Part shown: positions 21,781 through 33,724 of the stretch, one piece after another | Position numbering within the stretch: the first letter of the stretch is position 1 | Layout of the letters: each line of letters begins with the position of its first letter | Assembly (NCBI GenBank): GCA_949361645.1 | Contig: OX442437.1 | Coordinates: 1,632,296 to 1,696,295 of the forward strand | Reading direction: 5' to 3' | From: Spongilla lacustris | Taxonomy: Eukaryota; Porifera; Demospongiae; Spongillida; Spongillidae | Length of the DNA: 64,000 nucleotides | Translations under genes and position numbers: made by a program | Notes under the pieces: model-generated | The model's database searches: none | The model's input: only the letters and a program-made list of their open reading frames with translations | Told to the model about the DNA's origin: nothing

Positions 21781-24700
21781 ATGACAATTGGTGCTATTGG
21801 AGATAAATATGTTTGCTCACTGTGTCACAAATTTGCAAATCCACAATTTGAGCCTGTGTTGCCTTCAACATATTAGCTCAGTACATTCTTGGCAGCCTAA
21901 TCTACATTTAATATGTGGAATCTATGGCTGTCCAAGGACATACAGTTCTTATCAATGCTTTCGGAAGCATTTGTGAAAGCTACATTCAGAATTTGTGCAC
22001 CAAGAAAATTCATTTTCTTCTTGTGCTCAAGAGGACTGTGAACCATTGACTGCACTCAATCTCCCAAACCCAACCATGGTGACCAGGTGATTTTGAAACA
22101 TGCAGGAGCTCTTTTCCTTCTAAAAGCAAAAGAACAGTATAAAATCACACAGATTGCTTTAGATGGCTTAGTTTGTGATCTTTCAGATATGCTTCAGACA
22201 ACAGTTACTCAGCTTGGTGATGCAGTGAAAGAATGTCTCATAAATGCAAATTGTGATCCAAAGGTGGTGTCCCAAATCAATGCAGTGCTTGATGAATACA
22301 AAGATCCATTTGATGGCCTCCAAACAGCTTATTTGCAAAAGAAATTCTATTCTAATCATTTTAACTGGATAGTAAGCTTTAATTGCAATAATGATTTTTT
22401 ATTTACGTTTTAACCTTTTCTTAATTATCTGGATCCTCTGCTACATGATTCTTACACTAAAATTGGAATAATTATATATAGGGCACATATTTTATTTATT
22501 TATCCATATACATTTACAACAGTGTAAGTGTTGCCCTTGTAATGCTTTATCCTGGTATACATTTGATTTTTTTTTTAAAGGAAAGAGAGGATCAACACCT
22601 CAATTTTAATGTATGGCTTATAAAAAATAAATGCACTCTAGTTTTAATTTCAGCAATGTCTTGTAGAGAACATCATAACTGAAATTGTATTACAGGATCC
22701 TGTTGAACAGAAGCTTGGTGTAACCACAAGATGCATCACAAAGCAAAACAATTCACTTATTGGTCTGAAATGGGATGTCGTCTATGATGTTCCACTGCTG
22801 AGTTCCTTGCACCTATTGCTCTCTGATGATCATATTTTAAATGAAGTAAGCTGTGTATTTACCGTTGCATCCATGCATTTAAATTAATGCCAATGCATTT
22901 AAATTAATGTCAAGCTACATTATGCTTGCCAATTAAGTTTACTCCTTAAGGTTCTGAGAGGTCACTCCAGACAAGATGATATAATGGAGGACTATTGTGA
23001 TGGACTGCAGTTTAACAAACATCCACTTTTTTCTATTGAATCTCATTCCTTACAAATTATGCTATATTATGATGAACTGGAGATCTGCAACGCACTTGGA
23101 TCAATAGCAAACATTCACAAACTTGGTTTGTGCATCTGTCATAATGTACCACGCCACTACCTTTCATTGGTTCATACATGAAGGTGTATTCTACTATCAA
23201 CTTGGCAACATATCCCCTCAATATCGATCATTGCTGCGGAGTATTCAGCTTTTAGCCATTGCTGAATCAGCTGTTATTACCAAATATGGAAGTAACAAGA
23301 TCTTGGAACCATTTATGGCTGACATACATAAACTAGAGCTAATTGTATATAGGTTACAAGGTTTAACGATGTTTTAATTCTCAGGATAATGGCATTGCCT
23401 TTGCTTTAAAAGAAGAGTGCACTTTTTGAGGGACACTAATATTGGTGTCTGAAGATAATCTAGGCAGCAATTACATAGGCGGCTTCAAGCAACTGTCATC
23501 TGCCATTAGAAAGTGTCAGCTGTGTATGGCTACTGCAAGTGATATGTGTGAAAAGGTATACATCTCTGTTATTGAAAAATGCATTGTAATACATTATTTC
23601 ATCATACTGGCCATGTACTAGTCAATGCATAAAAATCCTCTGCTCATTTTATCTTGAGTTTCACTCTCCATGTTTGTAAAATTTAACTTGTAGGTAATAA
23701 ATTAGTGCTTTAAGGTATGCTTTCTATAGCTAAATACCATTGCCAAGAATTGTTTTGCCCACAAATACAAAAATTATTGAGCTAGTCAGTCAAAGTTTGA
23801 AATTAGTTCCTATGTAATACTGTGCTACAAAGATACATGCACAATTATACATGTTCATATGCTAAGTGCTCATTGCATACTACGGCTTGAGATCATTATT
23901 TAGTTCAACTGAGGTGCATATTTTTTCTGCCTCATTTCTATTAGTTTTTTATGGAAAGATTTCAACAAAGAACTAAAGAAATTTACAAACAACATTGTCA
24001 GAATCTAAATGGCCCTCTTTGTGACCACATGTCTACAACTTATGGGATACATCATGACTCATTATTGAATACATCTCGTTTCTTTCATGTGACCGAGGGT
24101 TTACCTCAAGATATTATGCATGATGTGTTGGAAGGCACCCTTGAGTATGAAATTAAGGAACTTTTGAAATACCTCATTGACGAAAAAATTCTTGATCTAT
24201 CAACACTCAACACAAGGATAGAAATGTTCCCATACTTATACCCAGACAAGGACAACAAGCCTAACCCAATTTCATCTGACACATTGAAGAAAAATGATAA
24301 TCACCTGAAACTAGAAGGTAAAAAATATGTGTGTGAGAAATGATTTTATACTGTACCTCTATCTACAGCATCAAAGATGTGGTGCTTAGGAAGACTGCTA
24401 CCTCTTATAATAGGTGATATTATTCCTGAGAATAATGAAAACTGGGATCACTTTCTCTTGCTGCTAACTATCATAGACTACGTTTTTGCTCCAAGGGCAT
24501 CGCTGGATGATGTCGCCTATGTCAGGCTATTAATTAGAGACCACCATACAAAGTTCAAGCTTCTGTATCCTGACAGCCCTATAATCCCCATTACATGGTG
24601 CACATTCCTGTGTGGATGGAAAGGTAAATGCACATGTATGTAATAGTAGTTGTAAACGTACATACATGTACTAGCTTTATGTACCAGGAGAATGTAAATG

Positions 24701-26220
24701 TGCATGTAGTTTCTTAATAAGATTATCAATCTAAATGAATTTATGAATTATGCAGTCACAAATATGTGAATGGTGTAAATCAAATAACTTGCAATTTTAC
24801 ACAATCACTTTTTATGCATGGTTAGAATTATAAACTGCAAAATTATTAAAGTATTCAAACAAAAATCAAAAGTATCTAAATAAACACTACAATTTTAATG
24901 AACTTCAAATTGTAATAACTTACTGTTACACAATTTTAATTAAATGATGATTCATACTTTACATAATATGGAATAATTAGTTAGCCTGTTAAAATTAGTT
25001 ATCTAATTACAGCTTGAACCTTGATAAAATTTATTAAATGATAATAACTGAAATACAAAGAATAGCTTGATAACAGAGGGCTTTGAATATGTTTATTTAT
25101 GAGGGTTATAGAATTTCTTAACCACGTACAATATTAATTTAATTGGGCTATAAATATTAAATATTACAAATATGAAGTGCTTTATAAATTGCTTAGTTTA
25201 AAAGTGTTGCATTCTTTTTGTTGGACACTTGGTACACCTTACTTTGCTCCTCTGTAGGTGTGGTCCAATGACAAGATATTGGTGCATGAGGTACGAAGCA
25301 AAACACAGCTATAGATCTTGATCGGAGGATTAGATGCTTCAAAAGCATTTCAAAGTCACTGGCAGAGAGACACCAATGGCTGGTTTGCTATCAACTTCTT
25401 GGACAACAATCACTTGTAAAAGAAATGTTGACAGGAAAGTGTAAGTTGGGTACTTCAATACATTAGATGCTTGTAGCCTTATGGTAGACCATCCTTGGAT
25501 TTTGTACATGAACTTTCCTGGCAATATGAAAACAAACCAAAATTGTTTCATTTTCATCAATTGATTTTCTTGCTTGGCTAGCTGAATATGGGAAATAACC
25601 AATTGCAGTGTCCTTGCTTTACATTATTATTGCATGAGATTTCAATGAAATAAATTTCATCAAAAGAAGTTTAGCTTGTATGCACTTTGAGATGATATGC
25701 TGGCACACATTTTGTGTACATGCATGTATACTGGTATATTCATAAAAAGGTTTTACTATCAGTTTTTTTTTATTTCCTTCTATTATTGTCCTTTATTCAT
25801 AGCAACAAAAACCTCAGTAGAAGAGCTTTCCTATGGGGATGTGCTGAGGCATCTATTTTATGTGCAGATCTCCATAGGTAAATACTGCCAAGGTATTTAA
25901 AAAAACATGCATTGAAGAATTGTACTATTTTTTTGTGCAGAACAAAATGGATAGAGTTGAAAGGAACACGATATTCTGTGGGCTGCATCATTGTTCTGAA
26001 TTTATCTCCTACAATTGGTCTTCTTATTGACATTTTGCTGACAGGTGTAGATGAACATTTGTTTGGATGTGAGGCATTGAAATTGGAAAGATATGCAGAA
26101 CACCTCCATGCATATGAAATTGTAAGAGAAAAACCTATTCCTATAGCAATTTGTAAGCAAAAAGACTTGTCTGACTACCATCCACTTGCTTTGTACAAAC
26201 TGATGCAATGTACATTGTAG
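21781..26220 (+). pseudogene. CACTA-like transposase gene, about ten exons, decayed
   Basis: Exon blocks with GT–AG borders: about 21781–22368, 22654–22845, 22951–23125, 23184–23350, 23385–23555, 23945–24317, 24369–24623, about 25257–25440, 25802–25876 and 25941–26220 (TAG). The start encodes C2H2-like zinc-finger sequence (CGIYGCPRTYSSYQCFRKHL) split between two frames. The core has the conserved blocks YYDELEICNALGSIANIHKLG, YYQLGNISPQYRSLLRSI, LILVSEDNLGSNYIGGF and LPQDIMHDVLEG, then MWCLGRLLPLIIGDIIP and MRYEAKHSY with a later LAERHQ. The paired D-containing blocks fit a Transposase_21/EnSpm-like DDE enzyme (inference from pattern). Breaks: a frameshift near 21875, a TGA near 23422 and a frame problem near 25320. 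The enzyme would cut and paste the element using the CACTG ends. Confidence 0.75.
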
Positions 26221-26289
26221 CCAAATATAATATTGAAGATTAAATGTGAAATTGTAATTGGTGTAAAATTGTGTAAATCATCAACATTT

Positions 26290-26452
26290 CTCCTCAGTGT
26301 GCTATGCACACTGAGGAGTGTGCATAGCACACTATTTCACTGTCACACATATGTGGTTGTGTGCCCAGCACACCTAAAACACTAAAGTGTGCCGTCACAC
26401 AATAGGTGTGATGACAGTTTGGTGTGTTTCACACACCACATTTTTTACAGTG
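26290..26452 (+). repeat. CACTA right terminal and subterminal repeats
   Basis: Contains GTGTGC-NNN-GCACAC palindromes at 26297–26311, 26318–26332 and 26359–26373, mirroring the left end, then the terminus ending CAGTG at 26452. Confidence 0.82.
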
Positions 26453-26676
26453 CATGCGTATTTAAATCAACTGAACATTTATCCCACTATCATATGAATT
26501 GTAAAGGACAAAAGAATATAGTGGTAATAAACAGATGTCAATGCCTGACCTTTGTTACTGTCATAACCAGTATAGTTGCAAGGAAACAATGCCTGCATAC
26601 TATCTGTTGCACTCTGCATTGTATCCATATATACCATGCCATGGAATGCGTGCACCTTTATAATTATACAAATATA

Positions 26677-27257
26677 CAGGGTGTTTCACAATCAAAGAAA
26701 TTTTTTTATAAATTAACCAAAAGCAGTTCATTAACTTACATTTGTTGATAAATGCTCTATTAACTTGAGCTTAAATGTTAATGTAAACAAACTAAATATT
26801 AATTTAATAATGAATTTAATAAAATCAAAAAAATTAAATTAACAAACGCGAATTAATAATTCTTGATAACACCTAATCAAAACATACCATTTTAGAGGCA
26901 TTCAAAAGCTCCAACATATCTTTGAATTTTAATAATATAAACTTGGCCAAATTTATTAATAAATTCAAACCACTAAATCGAGATTTAATGGCCCCTAAAT
27001 CAAGTACATTGTGAAAATCAAAAAATCAAGATTTCAATCTTGAATAACTTCTAAATGGAAGCAGTTACTTAAATACAGTTTGCATCTTTTAACTTACCAC
27101 CAGCCCTACATTTATTAACATCTTTATTATAACCATAAAAGATAATATTTCATCAGCATGTCTTCTTTTGCTATTAGAACTTATAACAACAATCACCAGT
27201 TAATTAACTGCTTGTGGTTAATTTATAAACAATTTTCCTTGATTGTGAAACACCCTG
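26677..27257. mobile_element. TA-flanked MITE (Tc1/mariner-type)
   Basis: Terminal inverted repeats start CAGGGTGTTTCACAATCA; the right end is the near-exact reverse complement, with one extra A in the left copy after about 20 bases. TA flanks both ends (26675–26676, 27258–27259). At 581 bp, very AT-rich and without a frame, it is a miniature element mobilised by a TA-specific transposase elsewhere (inference). Confidence 0.9.
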
Positions 27258-27401
27258 TATATCAGTAGGTGCACATGCACAAATTATGCAGGCCTACTGA
27301 TTATGTGTAACAGCGAATGCACATGCATCTATGCATCAGTGCAATTGGTAGACCTGCACGGGCAGCAAATCTGCACTTTCCATGCATGCAATTGAGAGCT
27401 G

Positions 27402-28430
27402 GTTTGACTTTCTTCGCGTATATGGGTAAACTGCACTTCAAAGCACTAATTCATTAGCAGGGGTGCAGTCATGTTATCTTGTACCGTATTGTCTTGCATA
27501 ATGCACAATCTTAATCAATCGCAGACTATGACAGCATGCATAATTGGATCACCGATTCGCAATCTCAGTACCGCATGCATGTATCGCAATACATGCATAT
27601 ATGCATGTAGCATGCACGGATATGCATGCATGCATGGATAATGCTTGTAACCAGAGAAATGAACAACTGAGAAAAGCGTTGAAATTGTAACTGAGCATTG
27701 TCCGAGGTTACCAGCTCACTATGATAAAGGTAGTGTTATACACTACTGTATAACAGCGTGTATATAGACGTTATTGCATATACGTGTGTATAAGGTCTCA
27801 ATACACAGTGTTATACACCGCTAATTGCATGCAGGCTGGGAATAGAGTCCTATATAAAAAATCGGCTAGCTTTTCCATGTATATATTGTCATACAAGCAT
27901 GAAACAGACAACCACTTTGAAAGAAACGCCGCGAGTGCTACTGACATATCCCACGAGGCAAGTATTATAAATCCACTGGGTTCGAGCAAGGATTGTAATA
28001 GTTAAAGTATAGACAACATATGGCATGGCATTGTGTGCACGCATGATTTCTGAATGTTTGGTACATGCATCAGTACTCTATAGCACGCAGAAGTCCCGGC
28101 CCAGAGCTAGTTTGACTTTCGTCGCGTATATGGGTAAACTGCGCATGCACTTCTAAGCATTCATTAGCAGCGGTGCAGTCATGTTATCTTGTACCGTATT
28201 TTCAGTCTTGCATAATGCACGCCTAATTAATCCAGACTATGACAGCATAATTCGATCACCATCGATCGCATGCATGCACGGATAATGCTCGTAGATCTAA
28301 CTAGTAATATGAACAAGAAAAGCGTGCATGGAAATTGTAACTGAGCGTTTATACGGAGGTTACCAGAGAGTCCTATAAAAATCGGCGAGCTTTTTCATGT
28401 ATATTGCCGTATAAGCGTTAGATGGTGACG
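27402..28430. repeat. Direct duplication, two diverged copies
   Basis: About 27402–27905 and 28108–28420 share ordered blocks (GCGTATATGGGTAAACTGC, GGTGCAGTCATGTTATCTTG, GACTATGACAGCAT, AATTGTAACTGAGC, then AGAGTCCTATA and ATCGGC) at high similarity with small indels. The first copy holds an extra 100 or so bases near 27700–27840. No protein was recognised; a short frame at 27784–28005 is unsupported. Confidence 0.85.
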
Positions 28431-28633
28431 TAGTACATTGGACATGACAGAAAAATTGATTGTTTGTATTGACTTGAATCTCCTGTAAGCACCTTCTTCC
28501 CCTAAGCGTCCAACATGTCCAGCCAAGTACGTGTACACAAGACCTACATGCATAATAATAATAATTATTATTATTAAGTATAAAAGTAATAATAATTAAT
28601 GCATATATTAAACATCATTATGTAATACTTACC

Positions 28634-29060
28634 AGATGTAACTTGAGGTATAGAAAGAGCTATGTCCTTAAAGTTAGCATCCGTGACTTGCTTCAAACCA
28701 GTAAGAGGAGGGGGTGGACTTGATGGCATCAGCAACTGCGCACTAGCTTCTTTCAAACATACATATTCCTGTGAATATACGAGCTATCAACATCGACAAT
28801 CTTTGCTTGCTCCTGATCAGTAAGAAGTACTCTTAAGAAGAGTAAAATGAAAAAGTAAATAAACTAATCATTAAAAGTTGCATCACAAACCTATCCAAAA
28901 TTTGCTGCTTTTTCCAGGAAGTGGGAGCTCCGACGCCTCTACACAGCAGCCACTACCATAATGCAGATATGGTATGTTTGTTGTAGGGTTTCGAAAGTTT
29001 GGCTCCGGGAATATCATCCTCAGTAAGAGTAACCTCACATGCAATGCTGCTCATGCTCAT
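28634..29060 (-). pseudogene. N-terminal remnant of a TE-type SAP-like protein
   Basis: Minus-strand ATG at 29060 opens exon 29060–28891. It encodes a D-I-P-G-A segment, then LWWLLCRGVGAPTSWKKQQ, a SAP-like helix pattern (W-L-x-x-R-G with trailing lysines) that I associate with repetitive proteins of invertebrate genomes. A second block (about 28845–28743) reads IVDVDSSYIHR. Then, one frame over, 28768–28634 reads SSPPPPLTGLKQVTDANFKD and ends at a GT donor. The frame change between blocks suggests a broken gene. It ends without any catalytic domain, so function cannot be assigned. Confidence 0.5.
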
Positions 29061-30031
29061 TTATAATTTGCTATACAACTTGCTAGCACTATAAACCCAT
29101 ACATACACTATATACGGTAAACGAAGTTACTCGTACATACACGTACATGTATCACTGCAACCACTCAATCGTTTCTCGCACTACAAACGGTACAGTACAC
29201 GTGGATTTCTGTTGAACTTCTTATAATTAGAGAGCGTTAAATAGGCAGCGCAGGAATTCGTAACAAGCTAGTACTTCCATAGACATCACGTTGACATAAC
29301 AGCCGCCAGCCGTGACATCACGTTTAATTAACGCTAATTACATTCCTTAGGCCTTACGCGCAACTGGTCCATTTGCAGTGTTTAGCATTTGGCAATTTTA
29401 CTCAGGAACTGTTTATACAAGAGTGCACATGCGCATACATATGGCGCTGAGTGTATACATGCATCGCCTATGTCGTCCTAAAGCGGACCGATAATCCTAG
29501 GAAAGATTGTCCGTAGTCGTAGAGGGACAGCGTATCCTTAGATAGGGAATCCGGCGGACAATGTATCCTAGGATACATTGGCTGTCCATGGACATGCGTC
29601 TAAAACAAAGTTTAGTAGGAAAAGACTCATTACGAATTAAGGCTAAAGTCTGTTGCCATATTCTTGTTCAGCCCATCGTGTTCACCGATCTGAGAGTATA
29701 TCATTGTGGTGCTAGCCTTTTCTCTCTAATAGTCCCTACAACTTTAACAAAGACGGACACACTTATACGTTTTGTCGTGATGGCTTTGTCATTGCTATGA
29801 CGACATTTAATTATGAACATTCCATCGACATTCCCGGCCGATGGACTTGTTTCCCTCTGTACGTGATGTCATACTTGTAAGCGATTATCACTATTACGTA
29901 CATTTGGGTCTGGGTACGAGACTAGGACAGCCTATACGGTATGCTCCTAGGGCCTTGGCCTCAGGGTAGCAATAATGAAACATTTGTTAAATGTGCTAAC
30001 ATTACCGCGCTAATGTTATTTATATTACACA
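29061..30031. other. No recognised gene
   Basis: Only short unsupported frames. There are several near-repeats of TATCCTAG around 29500–29575. Confidence 0.4.
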
Positions 30032-30129
30032 CAGTGCCGGATTAACCGTTTAATGGGCCTGGCGCAGGGTAAATCTTGTGGGCCCCTGGGAGTAAAAAAA
30101 GTGGGGCAATCCTGCCTCCCAGGGTCGTA

Positions 30130-31753
30130 CAGTGCTCCAAATGTAAAGCTGCCAAAACTGAATTTTTCAGTTTTTGGCTTATATCTTTTCAACCGATCAT
30201 ATTTAGAGCAGGGCAATTACATTTTCACATTCAGCAAACACTTCTGTGTAAGTAACTGTGGTGTTAATCTAATTAGCACACGTAAACAAAGCTTGGCTAC
30301 TTGTAAACAAATAACGGTCAAAAGCTCATTTTTCAATCATAACTCCCACCAGGAGTGTAACAGTAAGTTCAAATTTATGTTGTAAGTACAACATCAGATC
30401 TCCTATATATATGGTTGGTTTGGCATCTTAAGTCCAACTGCTTGGGAAGATCGGTCCGGATTTATCAAATTTTCGAGGACGTTCGCGGTTCGCTGAAATT
30501 CAGACGATTTAGTTCGACTTAAGAAATGATTTTTACATACTGTTATAAAGAAGTGGTCGGAGTATCTGTATAATTTTTTATAATTATGTACGGCGTTTGC
30601 GAAGGTGCGCAATACGAGATTAAAAGCTAAAAAGCTTTAATTTTCCGCGGTTTCATCATTATTTAAGAAATAAGTGACGTTTTATGACGTTGTTGACATT
30701 ACCGTGCAACGTCACTTTCACGCGGCGCGCACTAAATGAATTGCAAATGCTTTCTGCAGTTCCCAGGTAGCATTTCGTTCTATGTACATTAACATTCCTC
30801 TGTCAAACACAGACTTGTTCTCGTTCAAAACGCTGCTAGTTGTGCATATAGCTTTGAGTTCAGGAGATTTCAGTTCTTGACATGAGAAATGCGTGTAGTC
30901 TATCATTTGCCTTCGCGCTGCTTGATCTTGTGCCTTTTCCAGTTGAAGAACTGGAGACTCCTTCAAAACTACTCGCTTGTTCTAACAAGGCTGACATGTC
31001 TCGCTTCCGTCGCTTAACACAGTAGAACGCTCGTAGGTCTAGTTTCCAAGGCATGGTCTGATTCTACGCTTGTTTGGCTCAGAAAAGAACTCGTAGACAA
31101 AGAAGCTTTCGATGACATCATTCGCAATTCCAGTTACAACACACCTCAAGGGTATGAATTAAAATGAAGCCGGCTAGACTGTGACGTTACAAAAGCAATA
31201 GCTTACGGAGAGGAACGGAGAAATCGATTTCATGTGAAATAATTTAAGCTTTTTAGCTTTCCATCTCTTATTGCGCACCTTCGCAAGCGCCGTACATAAT
31301 TATAAAAAATTATACAGATACTCCGACCACTTCTTTGTAACAGTATGTAAAAATCATTTCTTAAGTCGAACTAAATCGTCCGAATTTCAGCGAACCGCGA
31401 ACGTCCTCGAAAATTTGATAAATCCGGACCGATCTTCCCAAGTAGTTGGACTTAAGATGCCAAATCAACCATATATATAGGAGATCTAATGTTGTACTTA
31501 CAACATAAATTTGAACTTACTGTTACATTCCTGGTGGGAGTTATGATTGAAAAATGAGCTTTTGACCGTTATTTGTTTACAAGTAGCCAAGCTTTGTTTA
31601 CGTGTGCTAATTAGATTAACACCACAGTTACTTACACAGAAGTGTTTGCTGAATGTGAAAATGTAATTGCCCTGCTCTAAATATGATCGGTTGAAAAGAT
31701 ATAAGCCAAAAACTGAAAAATTCAGTTTTGGCAGCTTTACATTTGGAGCACTG
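30130..31753. mobile_element. Foldback element, about 510-bp arms, TA-flanked, nested in the hAT
   Basis: Arms 30130 to about 30645 and about 31240 to 31753 are almost identical reverse complements. The ends read CAGTGCTCCAAATGTAAAG, flanked by TA on each side (30128–30129, 31754–31755), so a Tc1/mariner-type target. The 600-bp centre is unique. Arm differences are few, so either it is young or the arms are kept alike by gene conversion. Confidence 0.92.
30718..31054 (-). other. Coding-like unique centre of the foldback element
   Basis: Two overlapping minus-strand frames (31054–30860 and 30966–30718), offset by one base, have coding-like composition, with lysine/arginine and glutamate in normal ratios. 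If joined by a one-base frame change near 30960, they would give about 110 codons beginning MPWKLDLRAFYCVKRRK. I recognise no domain. It may be a captured host exon or a relic of the element's own gene. Confidence 0.3.
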
Positions 31754-33440
31754 TATATATTATTTAGCAGTGGAAGTGCTAAAAGGACAGTTTCGAGGCA
31801 GGGGGGTGGTGTGCGAGGAGCACAGTTTCCTTGATCCCGCGCGAAGCGCGGAAACTTTTGAAGAAATGTAGTTTATGAAGCCTCATGGTTTCGCACATCT
31901 TTTATACTAGCGCTAGGCTTTGCAATTAATACAACTTGCTAATGGTAATGCTACTAAATGGGGGCTAGTTTTCTTACATTAATAACGCTTATATGATTTC
32001 AAAATCGTCCCGCATTTCATACAATTTGATGCATTTACATGTAACTTGATTTGTAACAGCACATATATATACATAAAATCACCGATTGATGCGACTTATG
32101 CAAGCTGTGCACTTTTATAAATAGCCGGCTTTATACGATCTGCCCAGTTTGGATGGATTCTATGCTCAGAATTACTAAATGTTTGCCAGACATGCAGATA
32201 TCGATAATTCACATAAAAAGCCTAAAAGGTGGCTGAATGATCGCTCACCAGTACAATTAATTATTTAAGAGTTAAATAAATTAAATGTGCAAAGCATACA
32301 TTCAGAAATGCACTGGCTTTCGACACGAAAGCTACAAACATGCCAGAGAATGTAACAGACTACTAAAACAGTCTGATAGTAAGTCAGTGCGCAATTGGCA
32401 ATGGGAAATAAAGTGATCTTCACTCGTCGAGAGCGATGTCAGCGCACACTGCATTATAAAAATATTTTTTCTTATTTAAAAGTAATTAAATTCATCAATT
32501 GTAGGCGTGTACATATGTGGATTAATGGACCCCTATCGTCGGTGGGCCTGGCGCTTTTGCGCCACTTGCGCCCCGGTTAGCCTGGCGCTGATTACACATG
32601 CAGGCACTAAGTTGGAAAATCGACGGTATAAGTACCCTAGACTAGTGTAGAGTGGGGGGGGGGGAGGGGGGGGGAACATTTTATGTCCCCACTATTAGTA
32701 ACCCAAACCTCATTGCATTACAGTCCAATTGTCATTCATGTGCCCTGCTGGCTCAAAAGCCTCCACATTCTGAGTCATGCGATGATTTCATGCATTCCTT
32801 TTATGTATGTGACGTATACGTATTATCATACTTGAGCCTATGGTGCTGGGGCATAGAATTACAATGTACCATTTCATGCACGTTTCGCCCGTGGCAGGCT
32901 CTGCATCAAAACAAAACAAACGATCTCCAGAGTGATTACAATTCTGTATAGAAGTCTGAACATGACACTATGCCTGCATGGAGTGGCAACCTTCGATCAC
33001 TAGCTCCATCTACAGCTGCATGAGGCCACGAGTAGCAAGGTCATGCATTCACATGAGCACCGGCACAGTGGTGGCAAGTGTGTGCTTCAACGTTTGGTCG
33101 TAAGAATTGCTTCCATGCAGCTGGTAAATTAATTACGTAATAATATCAAATCAGTGATTTCAAGGCCCAGTTTCTTTTGGACGCTGCCCTGGGGTACCAT
33201 GCATTGCCTTGCAGACTACCGCGAGGTGGTGACGTGGTCTCCGGCATAACCAGCTGGGAAACTTGGAGTGAAGGTTGAAGCAGGTAGTGCGCTTACCCAT
33301 AGGTTTCTCGGATGCCTAATTAGTGAATTCACAGTCGGATAGGTGGTATCCCTGGAGCCTTTGATTTAACAGTGACATCTCCTCTCAGACCCATATCATG
33401 TCACTTCGTTAAGTAACTGTCACTGCAGGAACAGCCTCAC
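31754..33440. other. hAT interior and flank, no gene; G-run
   Basis: To 32590 this is the non-coding interior of the hAT element. Beyond it are a G-rich run at 32655–32674 and short unsupported frames. Confidence 0.4.
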
Positions 33441-33442
33441 TC

Positions 33443-33689
33443 TTTGCAAGCTGTATCTCCGACCGTAACGGATGGCACAATTAAAATCAACGAATTAACA
33501 GAAAAAATCAACAGGTAAAGTACCTCTCTACCTAGAAACCGAATTTGAAGCGATTTGATAACTCCTGCCAAAATTAAGTTATGGCGGTTTTGAACTCCAT
33601 GGGGTATTGATCAGACATTGCAATACTGCATGGCACAAAGCTATAGAGCAAGACCCCAACTTATAGAGAAATGGCTATAGCGGGTGCGT

Positions 33690-33690
<1 letters not shown>
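33443..33690. repeat. Single arm copy of the 52.9–62.3 kb foldback family
   Basis: Shares ordered blocks with both arms of the large foldback element: CCGTAACGGATG, CTCTCTACCTA, GAATTTGAAGCGATTTGA, ACTCCTGCC and TTATGGCG. Only one arm is visible here. Confidence 0.75.

Positions 33691-33723
<33 letters not shown>
33689..33723. repeat. Poly-G tract
   Basis: Run of about 35 G. It borders the foldback-family arm and is prone to sequencing error and to G-quadruplex formation. Confidence 0.95.

Positions 33724-33724
<1 letters not shown>

Larger units (their letters stand above)
10357..26452 (+). mobile_element. 16-kb CACTA (EnSpm)-like DNA transposon with nested retroelements
   Basis: The ends are inverted repeats: CACTGTAAAAAGAGTTGTGTG on the left and its imperfect reverse complement on the right (CAGTG at 26448–26452), matching over about 30 bp. 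The CACTG start and subterminal repeats are CACTA-type features. Flanking CA dinucleotides (10355–10356 and 26453–26454) are a possible 2-bp duplication. Inside are a plus-strand transposase (21781–26220) and a divergent minus-strand accessory gene (10772–12270). The central promoter region was split by gypsy B plus copia; removing 12547–21462 leaves about 7.2 kb, a normal size. Both genes are decayed, so this copy is probably dead. Confidence 0.8.
30032..32590. mobile_element. hAT-like element with perfect 8-bp target duplication
   Basis: The left end CAGTGCCGGATTAACC and right end (reverse complement CAGCGCCAGGCTAACC) are imperfect inverted repeats. ATTACACA flanks both ends exactly (30024–30031, 32591–32598). 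An 8-bp duplication and CAG–CTG termini are hAT characteristics. After removal of the nested foldback element, about 0.94 kb remains and it has no transposase, so this is a non-autonomous hAT. Confidence 0.85.
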
